The notes under the pieces are model-generated. The model saw only the letters and a program-made list of their open reading frames with translations, searched no databases and was not told where the DNA came from. Made by a program: the position numbers and the translations under genes. Of a stretch of 64,000 nucleotides of DNA, positions 20,201-30,804 are shown piece by piece. Position 1 is the stretch's first letter. Each line of letters starts with the position of its first letter. Source of the stretch: Bacteroidetes bacterium RIFCSPLOWO2_12_FULL_35_15 (GTDB lineage: Bacteria > Bacteroidota > Bacteroidia > 2-12-FULL-35-15); contig MEPB01000019.1 in NCBI GenBank assembly GCA_001769385.1, forward strand, positions 1-64,000. Reading direction: 5' to 3'.

Positions 20201-23200
20201 TACCTGCTGTAACATTAATTGTTACAACCGGCATACTGTCATTTGCATTGTTTGCATCACCCGCAAGTATGGTACTTGCTTTAAAAATATAAGATCCGGA
20301 TAAAGTCATATTATAATTTGTACCAATAGTTGTATCAAGCGTAGCACCCGAAGCAAGTGTCCCACTATAAATATCCACTGGTGTAAATACTACTGGATTT
20401 GGACCGGTAACCTCTGCATTTACTGTAATCGGATTTGAACTGAAGTCCATTTCTGCACCAGCATAATTTTTGATTCTCACTCTTACATTTTCGTTAGCAC
20501 CATAACAACCAGCTATTAAAGGACTTACTAAAACAGTTGCCCCCATATCAAGGTTAATTGGAATACCATCAAATTCATCTGCGCCTATATCAGGTTTTGT
20601 ACCTCCTCCATTAATTGAACCGATTGGTCCCGGTCTTGAATCAGCATCAAAATCAGTACTTGTGCCGGCTATTAATACTCCTCCCGATTCAAGTGAAGAA
20701 GCTGTACTATTATTTATATGCAAGTCAGATGAAGAAATAAACATAGGATCAACCTTAATAGAACTTAGGTCTAGACCTGTTCCGATTTTCCAATTCCCTA
20801 ATAAAGGATAGTCTGTTGTGGCGACAACTCCCATCAACCCATTTGGGAAATAATAATCATTATTTCCTGCTGTTACAGTAGTTGTCAGGTTAAGATTAAT
20901 TGCATAGTGCTTACCTGACCCTGTTGAATTTGAGCGGGTATTCACGAAAATATTATTTTTTATTTCAGTAATTCCTGTTGACGTACGGATAAAACCCTGA
21001 GAAGAAGCTGTCCCTGTGGTTACGTTTGAACCGGTAACCTGAATAGAATTGAAATAAAAATTATTTGCAACAGTTGTTGCAAGACGGATCCCACTAAACG
21101 ATAAATTCCCTAAAGAAACACTTGCTCCCGAAACATCCAGTCCGATGGCGATCATGTTGTTTGTAAAGGCTGAAGAGCCTCCACCTACATAAATACCATT
21201 AATCAAACCAAGGCCTGTAGTAACAGCGCTTAAGTTTTGGATAGTATTCTTGGTAATAAGATTTGTACCTGTGCTTGCACCTGTGTAATAAATACCGTTA
21301 ATTGTAACTGCTGCAGCAACAGATGTATTTGATAAATTCAAAATTGTATTGTCAGAAACAGACTGATCAGCAGCTGTACCGCTTTTTGAAATTCCGATCA
21401 CACTTGCAGTACTTGTAGTTCCGGTTGCACCAGCAGCTGTTGTTAAATAACTTAAGGTATTATTAGAAATACTGGAAATTCCTGAAGTAGTGGAAATACC
21501 TCTTATTTGGCCACCTGTCCCTGTGCCGAATGAGGATAAGTTATTAATCAGGTTCCCGGAAATTGTATGGGTGCCTGAAGCAGCATTTTCGATTCCAGAA
21601 ACATCTGTTGAACCTGTTGTTGTTCCCATTACTCCTGCCCGGATATTATCAGCTATTGTTAAACTGCCAATTTCATTTCCTGAAATAGTATAACTTCCGC
21701 TGCCTACTGTGTTAATGCCTCTGATCGTATTACCCATGACCGCAGTAGTTCCTGAAGCAGAGAACCCTCCGATCTTGTTATTTGAGATATTTATAATTCC
21801 AGCAGAGGTGCTGTATATCCCAACTAAGGCACCTAATGAAGCAGTTGAAGTTATATTGATCACATCATTAACAGTGGTTGAACCAATAAAATTTGCCGCT
21901 GTGGTACCAATATTAACAGACCCTGCCAACACTGCAATGCCTGCAAAAACACCTTCTCCGGTTGATGTGGTACTCGATGTTGTTAAAGCGAAATTACTTA
22001 TGATATTACCTTGAATATTACTTGGACTTAGTGTGCCGGTTGTTAAAGTAATTGCAGAAAAACGAGTAGTACTTCCTCCTAATGTATAAATTCCTGTACC
22101 TGCAGCAGAAGAATTCCCAATGATATTATTATTTACAGAAAAGTTATTTCCTGTGGAGGAATTAATTTTTATTCCATAATGTTGAACACCGGTAGTATAT
22201 GTCCTTACAACTTCCTGGTAAATTTTATTCGTTGAAATAGTCCAGGCACTGTTATTACCTGCAACTAAAACTGCGGCACTTGTAGAGGCCGCATTAAAAA
22301 AGTTAAACAAGTTATTATTCAAAACCGAATTACCTGTATTAGGCGCAGTGACAGACCCTGCCGAATATACTAGGTTGTTTGGTGTAGTAGCACCATCCGA
22401 TATCGTATTGTTTTGGAATGTGTTATTGTTATTTCCAGTTAAACCTGTTGAAGTAAGGAATGTTACTACTCCACTTGTTGCCGAGTTATTAACTCCTTTG
22501 ATCACAAGATCATGAAAATAATTATAAGAAGCACCATTTATAAATGAAATAGCAGCACCTGTAATTCGTGTGTTTTCAATGGTTAATGCAGTAGCGCCTG
22601 AGCCACCTGCCCGGCCGTCAAAAATCAATGCCCTTGCACCATTTAAATTTAATGTTTGTGTAGTGTCGCTGATGATCAATAAATTAGTTGCGGCAGCTTC
22701 CGGCCTGATTGTTAAAGTTGTGGTGTTGTTATTGCCAAAAAAAGGAATGAGAACAGGAAACGTTTCAACAGTGCATAAGTATGTTGCCTGTAGTTCAAGT
22801 ATGCTTGAACATTGAAGACCATTTAAAGCAATATCAGCGAATGCATCAGTTAATGATGTGTAATTTCCTGTTGGGCCAACAGTTTTAGTACCACAAAAAG
22901 TTGCAGCTAAAGTAGTGTCATTGCCATTAAGAGCAGATGAACTCCAGGCCTCATTAAAAGAAAAAATAGTGTAATAATAAACTGTATTCGCTATTAACCC
23001 TGTTTGGTTTGATGAATAAGAAGTACCCATGCTGATAGTTGAGGTGCTGGGGATAGTTGCAACTAACGTAAAATTGATATTGTCAAGAGAACGGTAAACA
23101 TGAAAACCACTTTCATTTAATGAATTATCAAGAAATGAAATGTTCATGGAAGTAATACCAATTGGTGATGCAGTAAAAGAAACCGGAGGGGCAACCGGCC

Positions 23201-23927
23201 CTGCGGGAGGTGTAAACATATACGTTTGCCCGTTAGCAGGTTTTATACTTATCGAAGTTGTTTCAGTAGTGGAACTTACAGTAGGTGTTGTTCCGGAGTT
23301 GTTGAGGGAAAGATAATTTCCTGCTCCGGTTCCTGCAGCTGTAATCCCAATGGAGGCGGTCCCTGTCACGACCGTCCCTGGCTCCTGACGATAAACAAAT
23401 TCAATAGCTCCGCTGCTTTCATACAACCTAACCTGATAGGATAGCACAGGGGCATTAACACTAAATTTCCACTCCACATTCAGCCATTCAATGGTCAGTA
23501 TCTGGTTACCTGGGGTACCTGAAGTTTGATAGGATAGGATTCCTGAAGCCATATCATTATCATCCCACAAAGGGGCAATGACAGGCCTTGTTCCGCCTGT
23601 TGACAAGGCGTTTGTGAGAGCAGCGGAAGTAATTGACTGACCAAGGGTCATCCAGCCATTAGTACTTGCAGAAAAGCTGGAGTAAGCAACACCCATATAG
23701 GTAAAATCGAATCCAACAGGAAGTGCATTATAATACCCTTCATCATTTGAACCCCCAGAGAGAGTTGCCGTATCAGCACCCGATAAAGGTGTGAATGTTC
23801 CAGCACTTGCTAAAAAACTATAATTTGTTATACTCTGAGATTTTACATTGGAAAAAACCACTGTAAAAATCAAGAATAACATTGCATATCTAAACTTAAA
23901 GTTTAGCGGATTGTGGTGGTTTTTCAT
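17220..23927 (-). CDS. giant T9SS type A cargo protein (FnIII-like, beta-helix-like, Ig-like repeats)
   Basis: 2235 aa. Signal peptide, FnIII-like segment, NNTI/NNNI beta-helix-like repeats, jelly-roll-like segment, repeated VINLGxDxxICxG..LxxGxxxxxYxWSTG..TIxV; C-terminal VFNIYPNPSQGQFTV...GLYFLKIQVASKIIIKKITVN. Confidence 0.85.
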   Translation of the reverse strand: MKNHHNPLNFKFRYAMLFLIFTVVFSNVKSQSITNYSFLASAGTFTPLSGADTATLSGGSNDEGYYNALPVGFDFTYMGVAYSSFSASTNGWMTLGQSITSAALTNALSTGGTRPVIAPLWDDNDMASGILSYQTSGTPGNQILTIEWLNVEWKFSVNAPVLSYQVRLYESSGAIEFVYRQEPGTVVTGTASIGITAAGTGAGNYLSLNNSGTTPTVSSTTETTSISIKPANGQTYMFTPPAGPVAPPVSFTASPIGITSMNISFLDNSLNESGFHVYRSLDNINFTLVATIPSTSTISMGTSYSSNQTGLIANTVYYYTIFSFNEAWSSSALNGNDTTLAATFCGTKTVGPTGNYTSLTDAFADIALNGLQCSSILELQATYLCTVETFPVLIPFFGNNNTTTLTIRPEAAATNLLIISDTTQTLNLNGARALIFDGRAGGSGATALTIENTRITGAAISFINGASYNYFHDLVIKGVNNSATSGVVTFLTSTGLTGNNNNTFQNNTISDGATTPNNLVYSAGSVTAPNTGNSVLNNNLFNFFNAASTSAAVLVAGNNSAWTISTNKIYQEVVRTYTTGVQHYGIKINSSTGNNFSVNNNIIGNSSAAGTGIYTLGGSTTRFSAITLTTGTLSPSNIQGNIISNFALTTSSTTSTGEGVFAGIAVLAGSVNIGTTAANFIGSTTVNDVINITSTASLGALVGIYSTSAGIINISNNKIGGFSASGTTAVMGNTIRGINTVGSGSYTISGNEIGSLTIADNIRAGVMGTTTGSTDVSGIENAASGTHTISGNLINNLSSFGTGTGGQIRGISTTSGISSISNNTLSYLTTAAGATGTTSTASVIGISKSGTAADQSVSDNTILNLSNTSVAAAVTINGIYYTGASTGTNLITKNTIQNLSAVTTGLGLINGIYVGGGSSAFTNNMIAIGLDVSGASVSLGNLSFSGIRLATTVANNFYFNSIQVTGSNVTTGTASSQGFIRTSTGITEIKNNIFVNTRSNSTGSGKHYAINLNLTTTVTAGNNDYYFPNGLMGVVATTDYPLLGNWKIGTGLDLSSIKVDPMFISSSDLHINNSTASSLESGGVLIAGTSTDFDADSRPGPIGSINGGGTKPDIGADEFDGIPINLDMGATVLVSPLIAGCYGANENVRVRIKNYAGAEMDFSSNPITVNAEVTGPNPVVFTPVDIYSGTLASGATLDTTIGTNYNMTLSGSYIFKASTILAGDANNANDSMPVVTINVTAGTANASALSICNGRSTTLTLSGYNGSIQWQNSIDGGTVWNNETDTLNTTNTYVVSPVSNIKYRAMVCNLHASNILDVNVLTIADPTTVGATRCGPGPIALSASGIGTLLWYNTSSGGAVVNTGSSYSPSISASTSYYVSDVAGGATERVGKTNAGTSSFISALKYGVLFTVSSPTIIDSVNVYPTGTGTITIQILDPSTQAVLYSAASFSLSGTGTQKIAVPVAISLIPGNYKMSMSYTGITNIVRTTTGGPFPYTSPSGAVSITSGATGTGTSTSYYWFYDWVITSGCESGRTMVTATMTAPPAMNIITTSALICNGDSTTLSVISANPYSYTWSPAGSLNTSTDSSVIAKPTVTTKYYVNAIDTSACLNIDSINITVNVIPSLTLTASPSAVCSGSSAQITGNSFHLLSTLLDENFDVAPTNWIVTNTSTPVGLQWAFVNTYGVSSSLNGTPFALVDSDSPGSGSIVNSTMTCPLVNAAGYDSLVLSFDQYYRHLSSTIATVEVYDGATWVQVYKPLATIGSWITPNIQKINITPYANANLQIRFNYFGNWDYYWAIDNLKISTYIDNNFSWTGSGLSAINISNPVATPSATTMYYVTVTDPSTTCAMNDSIQITVQPNPIINLGMDTTICSNWNLTLDPGANYTTYAWSTAATSQTINVYTAGTYSVMVTDTNGCNNSDSINILVNAAPVISLGLDSTICNGQSVALSPGNYVSYNWSTGEITSTIFAIITDTFTVIVTDTNNCNGYDAVVVTVNDLPVINLGADLSFCENDSAVLDASSGFNAYIWSDNSMLQTLSVTTAGNYSVSVTDTNGCINSDTIGVSVNSLPLVNLGTDKVICKNEAVTLDAGSGFSGYLWNNTATTQTIIVDGNLLAVGNYPYSVIVAESNGCEGTDTVIVTVDLCTGIDEIEDVAVFNIYPNPSQGQFTVASTSAVTNDVTIEVSDLEGRVIYKEHIDELTSKIIKLNNPATGLYFLKIQVASKIIIKKITVN

Positions 23928-23992
23928 TTCTGTTTTTATTTAAATTAATGATTTCTGGTATTTTTAATATAATTGTTTATTGGTTGAAGTTT

Positions 23993-26900
23993 TTATCTTA
24001 TTAGATTAACATGTCCGTCTAAAATGAGTGTCTTGAGATTTTTATCCCGAATTTCTATATGATATACATACGTGTCAATTGCTGCTCCTCCTTCGTTTCC
24101 GCTGCCATCCCAACCTGTAAGGATATCATTGGTTTTAAAAACCTGATTCCCCCAACGATTGAAAATTCTGAATTCGAAAAAATCAATATCCCATCCATTC
24201 GCAGAAACTTTAAAAGTGTTATTCAGGTTATCATCGTTAGGAGTAAAGGTGTTTGGAATATAAATTGTTCTTTCGGACTCAACCACAAGACACTTAATTG
24301 TACTGTCGGCACATCCGGATTCATTTTCTACATAAAGAGTAATACAATAAGAACCTGTTTCAGAAAAAAGATGGGAAGGATTTTGTTCGTTAGATAGTAA
24401 AGATTCATCTCCAAAATTCCATAACCAACGATCTGAAAAAGTTGAATAGTCTTGAAAATTAACAAGGGGATTTAAGTCTGTTGGATTTTCAGGATCGTAG
24501 CTGAAGTTAGCAACAGGAACTGAACCTACAGTAATGTAATCCGGTAGGGAGATTGTATCACTACAGCCATTTGCCGATGTTACTTTTAAACTAACATCGA
24601 AAGTGCCGGCCTGATAAAAACATTTTTGAATTTGATTTCCTGCATAAATATCTCCATCTCCAAATGTCCACAGATAACTATTTGTTGAACCGGGTTGAAT
24701 TACAGAAGCATCTGTAAATAAAACACAACCACCGGAACAAACAAATGTAGTGTCACTAAAAAAGTTTGCCAGCGGAGTGGGAAATATATTAATTGTAAGT
24801 AATTTACTGGCTGCCGGAGTCGTGCATCCATCTGTAACAATAACAGTATAGGTTGTAGTTTGAGTTGGCATAACGGTAATACTTGCACCGCTCATGCCGC
24901 CTGGCTGCCAAAGAAAATTATAAGTTCCGTCTCCGCCAATTGCTGAAGCATTCAGTACATTTGCTTCACCTGCACATGAACCTGATTGAGGATTGATAGA
25001 AACTGTAATAGAATCTCTTACTTGTACATTGGCTGCCGCAGGAGCAGATGAACATCCATTGTCATCAATTGCTACAACGGAATAAGAAGAAGTTGTTAGT
25101 GGTGAGGCATTTATGTTAGCTGTTGAGGCCCCTGAAGACCATAAGTAAGAATAATTTCCTGCTCCCCCGGTTGCCGTAGCTTGTAATATAACTGAAGATC
25201 CAATGCAAATTAAAGAATTAGTGGGAGAAATAAGAGCGCTGAGTACTGAAGGTTCGTAAATAAAAGTATCCAATATGAGTGAGCAATTATTCGCATCTGT
25301 CACAACAAGTGTTTGTATTCCGGCACATAAACTATCAGCAATTGCATTGGTATCACCATTTTGCCATAAATAAGAATAAGGAGAAGTGCCGCCATTTATA
25401 ATAACCTGTGCCGTTCCATCACATAGTCCATTACAGCTTGGAGATGAAGCCATAATAGAGTAGGTAAGTGCTGATGGTTCTGTTATAGTCAAGGAAATAG
25501 AATCAGAACATCCTAAGGAATCTTCAACAAATAATTGATAAGAACCTGCACAGAGATTATTTGCTGCGGAAGAAGTGGATACAGATGGTATCCATGAATA
25601 ATTATACATACCAATTCCACCACTTGTGTTTGCAGCTATTGCTCCAGTACATGCATTTTTACATAATACGTTTGTGGATGTAGCAGAAACAACTAAAGGT
25701 TGAGAAACAGTAACAGTAATAGTATCTTTTCCGGAACAAGAATTTGAAACCCCTGTTAAAAAGTAAGAGCTGGTTACAGCAGGTGAAACTATAATTGATG
25801 CACTTGTTGAGCCTGTTGACCATTGATAAGTATTGGCACCTGATGCTGTTAACATTATGGATGAACCTGAACAGATGGCAACATCATTACCTGCAGAAAT
25901 ACCGGGTAAAATATTTACCGTTACAGTTGATAATGCCGGTATGCTTGCACAACCATTAACAGTGTAATTAACAGTGTAAGTAGTTGTACCTGTTGGCGAA
26001 ACTATTATGGAAGCTGTGCTGCCATTTCCAGGCTGCCATAAATAAATCCCTCCAATTATATCAGGATTTGCGATGAGTGTATCGGATTGGCCTAAACATA
26101 TTGTTGAATTAGTTGTTGTTAGTGTAGGTGTTGGGCTTACAGTAACAGTTGCATTTGCCATCAGGCTAGTACAGCCATTAAGTGTATAACTTGCGGAATA
26201 AGAAGTTGTAACTGATGGATTAACAGCGATACTTCCTGTGACCAATGAATTACTCCATAAAAAGGTTCCGCCAGAAAGATTAGGAATGGCAGTAAGTGTA
26301 TCTGTTTGACCGTTACAAATTACAGCATTCGCAATTGTAATTGAAGGTTTTGGTTTAACCTGAATTACCAATGTATTTGAAAAAACAGATCCTCCACAAG
26401 TTCCGCTAACTATAGCTCTCACAAATTTAGTGACTGTAAGGGGCCCTAGCACGAAGCTCGGACTTGTTCCCCCGGCAATACTAGTCCATGGGCCAACCGG
26501 GCCAGGCGCTGTTTGCCATTGAATAGTTCCGGTATAGGATGATAAAGTTACTGTTGTACTATCTCCGGAACAGAGAGGCAACGGTGTTGCTGAAACAGTT
26601 CCGCCAGCTGGTGCCTGACCAACGGAAACAGTAACGGGAACCGTTTGGGAAAAACCTGAACATGCATCAGTTGCTGTTACATTATAGGTTGTAGTTACGG
26701 TTGGTGTTATTGTAACGGTGCTTCCTGTACCTAACCCGTTATCCCATGTATATATGTATCCACTGCCACAACCACCTGAAGCCACTGCTGTTAGAGTTGA
26801 TGAGTTAGGGATGCATAAAGAGGACGGGCTTGCAGATGATATTAAAGAAATAGGTGTAATAACTCCAGGAGTGGTAAAGGTAAACACGGCAGACCAAGGT

Positions 26901-27277
26901 CCAAGAGGAGGATCATTGGTAATTCCCAAAACATGTTCATGTGCCACCCATTGATAGGTTGTTCCCGGACACAAAGAAACCAAAGGAATTGTAAGTGTCG
27001 GATAGGGCTCCTGATTACAACCTGTTTTTACCATTGATGCTGAAAAATAATTTGCAGTACCTGTAAACGGTGTATTGATACAAGTTAATTCGATTTCAAA
27101 CCTATATGGATCACATCCACATGTTGCTGCATCCGATTCAGCATTGATTATTAAATTACCCCCTGACACAACTCCGTTAAGATTTATAAGACCAACTCCA
27201 TGGCATGCAAAGGCATGATTGGAAAAAGCCAATGTTAACAGGATTAGTAAAAACGATATTTTAATTTTTTTAAACAT
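23993..27277 (-). CDS. large T9SS type B cargo protein (Ig-like/SprB-like repeats, PKD)
   Basis: 1094 aa. SprB-like repeats (NVLCKNACTGAI..., SPSCNGLCDGTAQV...), PKD segments YLWTFGDGD/WLWNFGDES, C-terminal IYIPNTFTPNDDNLNNTFKV...FRIFNRWGNQVFKT...GWDG. Confidence 0.87.
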   Translation of the reverse strand: MFKKIKISFLLILLTLAFSNHAFACHGVGLINLNGVVSGGNLIINAESDAATCGCDPYRFEIELTCINTPFTGTANYFSASMVKTGCNQEPYPTLTIPLVSLCPGTTYQWVAHEHVLGITNDPPLGPWSAVFTFTTPGVITPISLISSASPSSLCIPNSSTLTAVASGGCGSGYIYTWDNGLGTGSTVTITPTVTTTYNVTATDACSGFSQTVPVTVSVGQAPAGGTVSATPLPLCSGDSTTVTLSSYTGTIQWQTAPGPVGPWTSIAGGTSPSFVLGPLTVTKFVRAIVSGTCGGSVFSNTLVIQVKPKPSITIANAVICNGQTDTLTAIPNLSGGTFLWSNSLVTGSIAVNPSVTTSYSASYTLNGCTSLMANATVTVSPTPTLTTTNSTICLGQSDTLIANPDIIGGIYLWQPGNGSTASIIVSPTGTTTYTVNYTVNGCASIPALSTVTVNILPGISAGNDVAICSGSSIMLTASGANTYQWSTGSTSASIIVSPAVTSSYFLTGVSNSCSGKDTITVTVSQPLVVSATSTNVLCKNACTGAIAANTSGGIGMYNYSWIPSVSTSSAANNLCAGSYQLFVEDSLGCSDSISLTITEPSALTYSIMASSPSCNGLCDGTAQVIINGGTSPYSYLWQNGDTNAIADSLCAGIQTLVVTDANNCSLILDTFIYEPSVLSALISPTNSLICIGSSVILQATATGGAGNYSYLWSSGASTANINASPLTTSSYSVVAIDDNGCSSAPAAANVQVRDSITVSINPQSGSCAGEANVLNASAIGGDGTYNFLWQPGGMSGASITVMPTQTTTYTVIVTDGCTTPAASKLLTINIFPTPLANFFSDTTFVCSGGCVLFTDASVIQPGSTNSYLWTFGDGDIYAGNQIQKCFYQAGTFDVSLKVTSANGCSDTISLPDYITVGSVPVANFSYDPENPTDLNPLVNFQDYSTFSDRWLWNFGDESLLSNEQNPSHLFSETGSYCITLYVENESGCADSTIKCLVVESERTIYIPNTFTPNDDNLNNTFKVSANGWDIDFFEFRIFNRWGNQVFKTNDILTGWDGSGNEGGAAIDTYVYHIEIRDKNLKTLILDGHVNLIR

Positions 27278-27282
27278 GTTGC

Positions 27283-30200
27283 TTATCTTAAAAGGTTTAT
27301 AAACCCTGTAAGAGATTTTAACTCACCTGAATTGGTATTAAATTCTATTTTATAATAATAAACTCCGTCAGGTTGATTCTCACCATTCCATCCATCTTTA
27401 GGATCATTCCATTCGTATAATATTTTACCCCATCTGTTAAAAATCTGTCCTTTAAAAGTTTTCATTCCCGAGCCGTTCAATGTGAATACATCGTTATTCA
27501 TATCACCATTAGGTGTAAAAACATTAGGTAGCGTATATTCCAGGTTATCAAAAACAGAAATAATAATTTCAGCAGTATCCAAACAGGTAGAATTAGAAGC
27601 CACTAGTTGAACGGTGTAAATTCCTGAGTTTGCATAAACATGAGAAGGATCCGTTAAGTTGGAAACATCTGTATCTCCGAAAGACCAGCTGTAAAGTATT
27701 GCACCGGTAGAATTATTCAGGAACGAAATATTTAAAGGAGCCTCACCTGTTATTGAAGAAGGAGTAAATGCAGCAATTAAATTATCGATACTGGTTATAG
27801 TTACGAATTCTGTTTTTGAACAATTTGCTGAATTTGTAATGATTACACTATAAAGCCCTGGGGCTAAATTTACAGCAGTTGGCAAATTTTGAATCGGTGA
27901 CGTATTCCAGGAATATGAATATGTTGATGTTCCTGTGATCAAAGCTGTTGCAGACCCATTTGCATTACCACATGTGGAATTTGTGGAGGATACCGCCACA
28001 ACAAAATCAGCCGGCTGAGTTATTGAAATTACAGATATGGCAGTACAAGAAGTATTCGGATCGGTGATGGTTACCGTATAGGTGCCGGCAGATAAATTAG
28101 TTGCATTCGCAACTGTATAGGAGCCTGGAAACCAGGAATAATTATAGACACCTGATCCACCGGAAGCTAAAACACTTGCACTTCCATTATTGCTACCAAA
28201 ACAAGTGACGTTTACGGAGGTATTTATAATTACCAACGTAGAATTGTTAACCGTCACAGCTACCGTATCTGTATCGGAACAACCATTAGCTGAAGTTGCT
28301 GTCACAATATAATTTGTTGTTGAAGTTGGAGAAGCAACTGGAGATGCTATCACCGCAGAAGACAAGCTCGATGAAGGGCTCCAGATTAATGAATTTCCAC
28401 CAGTGGCATTTAATGTTACATTTGCACCCTGACAAATGGAAACATCATTGCCGGCATTTATAGTTGGTAATGGATTAATAGTTATTGCTACTGTTTCGGT
28501 AGAAGTACAACCGTTAACGTCTGTACCGGTTACTGTATAGGCATTTGAGTACTCCGGTTCGGCAACAGGATTAGAAATAAAAGCATTGCTTAATCCTTCT
28601 AAAGGAGACCAACTGTATGATACAGCACCCATTGCAACTAAGCCTACACTATCACCTAAACAAAGTGTAGTGTCATTGCTAACATTTATTAACGGGACTT
28701 GATTAACAAAAATGGTTATCGTGTCATTTTTTGAACATTGACCTGATAAAATAGTAACAATATAAGTTGTTGTAACAATTGGAGAAGCTTCAGGATCTGA
28801 TATTGTATAAGAAGATAAACCTGTTGCAGGAAGCCAATTATAGGATGTTCCGCCTGTTGCATTTAATTGAACACTCGCGCCTTTACAAATAGTTGTATCG
28901 TCTCCGGCATTTACATTAATTTGACCAACTGTTACAGTTACAGAATCTGTTCCGGTACAACCCAGGTTAGAACTTGTTATTGTATATGTGGTGCTTATAG
29001 ATGGTGATGCAATTGGATCAGCAATCGAGGTATTACTAAGTCCGATGCCGGGAGTCCAGGTAAATTGCGTTCCTCCAATAGTGTTTAATTGAACCGAATC
29101 TCCAATGCAAATTGTTGCATCTGTTCCTGCATTAACAATAGGAGGATTATTAATAGTGATTGTTACAGAATCTTTTTTAGAACAACCTGTATTATTAACT
29201 CCGGTTAAAATATAGGTGGTGCTCACACTTGGAGTTGCTATCGGATATTGAAGGGTTGAATCATTTAATCCGATGGAAGGTGACCATGAATAAACAACGG
29301 CTCCGGAACCATTTAAATAAAATGAAGTACCTGAGCATGCCGCTGTATCATTTCCTACATTGACCAAAGGCAATGGGTTAACTATTACATTCACAGAATC
29401 AATACTGTAGCAATTTTTTGCATTTGTTGCGGTAAGGTAATAGAGTTTTGTATTTGCCGGATAAACATCAGCATTAAGTATCGTTACTCCTGATATTTCG
29501 CTGGCAGGACTCCAGAAATAAGTAATCCCGGGATCCGGCAATGGGTTATTAATGGTTAAGCTAAAGTTATCAATAGAACCAACATTTGCCCCGGTAATAT
29601 CATCATAGACCCCAAGTTTCCAAATCCCGTTTGTAGAGCAGCCGACAAAAGCAGCTAACCCTCCGGCACCTTCTGGTATGTAACTACCTGTGAATGGTGC
29701 TAATACACTTATGATCTGCTGTGTTGCCGAAGAAGTAAAACAGGTGCCGGTATAATTGTTACTGCTGCCTCCGTTATCCGTGCTTAGCTCTAAGCTCGAT
29801 CCATCGGGGCAAAATAGAAATATATCAAGATCAGCGTCATTCGCATGTGTAATATCAAAGCAAACAGAGACTATTGAATTTGAATTTATTGTTCCATTTA
29901 ATCCGGATATCTGTATTGTAGAAAAAGTTGTGTCCAGATTGTTTATCGGGTAACGTATCGGATTATTAAATGTTAAAGGTGAATTAAGAGTTAAATTTGA
30001 ATTTACAGTTGGTTGCAATGTTAGTGTGTCTCCTAAACAAATTGGATTGGCAACACCGGCATCTACAACAGGGTGCGGATTTACAATAAGAAGCATACTA
30101 TCTTTAACCGAACACGTTCCGTTAGAAACAGAAACGGTATATACTGTTGTTGAAGCTGGACTAACGTTGATTATTTGTGTGCTGAAATTTCCAGGTGTCC

Positions 30201-30789
30201 ATAAATAAGAGATTCCGCCGGTGGCAGTTATTGTTGTACTGTCATATTTACATATTTCAACATCAGGTCCGGCATTTGGGACAACCGGGCAACATGTTCC
30301 AACACCGGTTGCAGCAGTTATCACATAATCGCAAATGGCACCGGCATTACCATCAATCATTATATAATAAACCTGTCCGACAGTTAATCCGGTTGCTGTT
30401 ATTGTTTGGGTAGCTCCTAAGGCTATTGCCCCACAATTTGATATCGTTGTGAAATTAGTGCAATTAGAAGTTTGGAGAATAACCATTTGAACCCCGGATA
30501 GAATACTGCTGCAATTTGGGACTGTTACCGTTAAAGTTACAGTGCTTTGTACAGGGGTGAACTTTAGATAGGAGTTATTCTCTATTGAGTATCCGCAAGT
30601 CATACCTGTTGGATAATCGGAGGTGTAAGTTCCTGCGGTTGAGCCACAGTAAGCGTTAAGGTCACAAATATCAGGGGCGTTTGCACAAATATCTGCGGCC
30701 GGTATCGAATTGCATTGTGCAATTAACGAAGTCGAATTCTTAACAATGAAGAAAACAAGCGAAAATAATATGGGTAAAATATTTTTCAT
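27283..30789 (-). CDS. large T9SS type B cargo protein with P-domain-like insert
   Basis: 1168 aa. Ig-like repeats, P/Homo B-like segment, SprB-like repeats, PKD (YSWSFGDTD), C-terminal YTLPNVFTPNGDMNNDVF...QIFNRWGKILYEWNDPKDGWNG. Confidence 0.87.
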   Translation of the reverse strand: MKNILPILFSLVFFIVKNSTSLIAQCNSIPAADICANAPDICDLNAYCGSTAGTYTSDYPTGMTCGYSIENNSYLKFTPVQSTVTLTVTVPNCSSILSGVQMVILQTSNCTNFTTISNCGAIALGATQTITATGLTVGQVYYIMIDGNAGAICDYVITAATGVGTCCPVVPNAGPDVEICKYDSTTITATGGISYLWTPGNFSTQIINVSPASTTVYTVSVSNGTCSVKDSMLLIVNPHPVVDAGVANPICLGDTLTLQPTVNSNLTLNSPLTFNNPIRYPINNLDTTFSTIQISGLNGTINSNSIVSVCFDITHANDADLDIFLFCPDGSSLELSTDNGGSSNNYTGTCFTSSATQQIISVLAPFTGSYIPEGAGGLAAFVGCSTNGIWKLGVYDDITGANVGSIDNFSLTINNPLPDPGITYFWSPASEISGVTILNADVYPANTKLYYLTATNAKNCYSIDSVNVIVNPLPLVNVGNDTAACSGTSFYLNGSGAVVYSWSPSIGLNDSTLQYPIATPSVSTTYILTGVNNTGCSKKDSVTITINNPPIVNAGTDATICIGDSVQLNTIGGTQFTWTPGIGLSNTSIADPIASPSISTTYTITSSNLGCTGTDSVTVTVGQINVNAGDDTTICKGASVQLNATGGTSYNWLPATGLSSYTISDPEASPIVTTTYIVTILSGQCSKNDTITIFVNQVPLINVSNDTTLCLGDSVGLVAMGAVSYSWSPLEGLSNAFISNPVAEPEYSNAYTVTGTDVNGCTSTETVAITINPLPTINAGNDVSICQGANVTLNATGGNSLIWSPSSSLSSAVIASPVASPTSTTNYIVTATSANGCSDTDTVAVTVNNSTLVIINTSVNVTCFGSNNGSASVLASGGSGVYNYSWFPGSYTVANATNLSAGTYTVTITDPNTSCTAISVISITQPADFVVAVSSTNSTCGNANGSATALITGTSTYSYSWNTSPIQNLPTAVNLAPGLYSVIITNSANCSKTEFVTITSIDNLIAAFTPSSITGEAPLNISFLNNSTGAILYSWSFGDTDVSNLTDPSHVYANSGIYTVQLVASNSTCLDTAEIIISVFDNLEYTLPNVFTPNGDMNNDVFTLNGSGMKTFKGQIFNRWGKILYEWNDPKDGWNGENQPDGVYYYKIEFNTNSGELKSLTGFINLLR

Positions 30790-30804
30790 TTCAGTATCTC
30801 GGTG

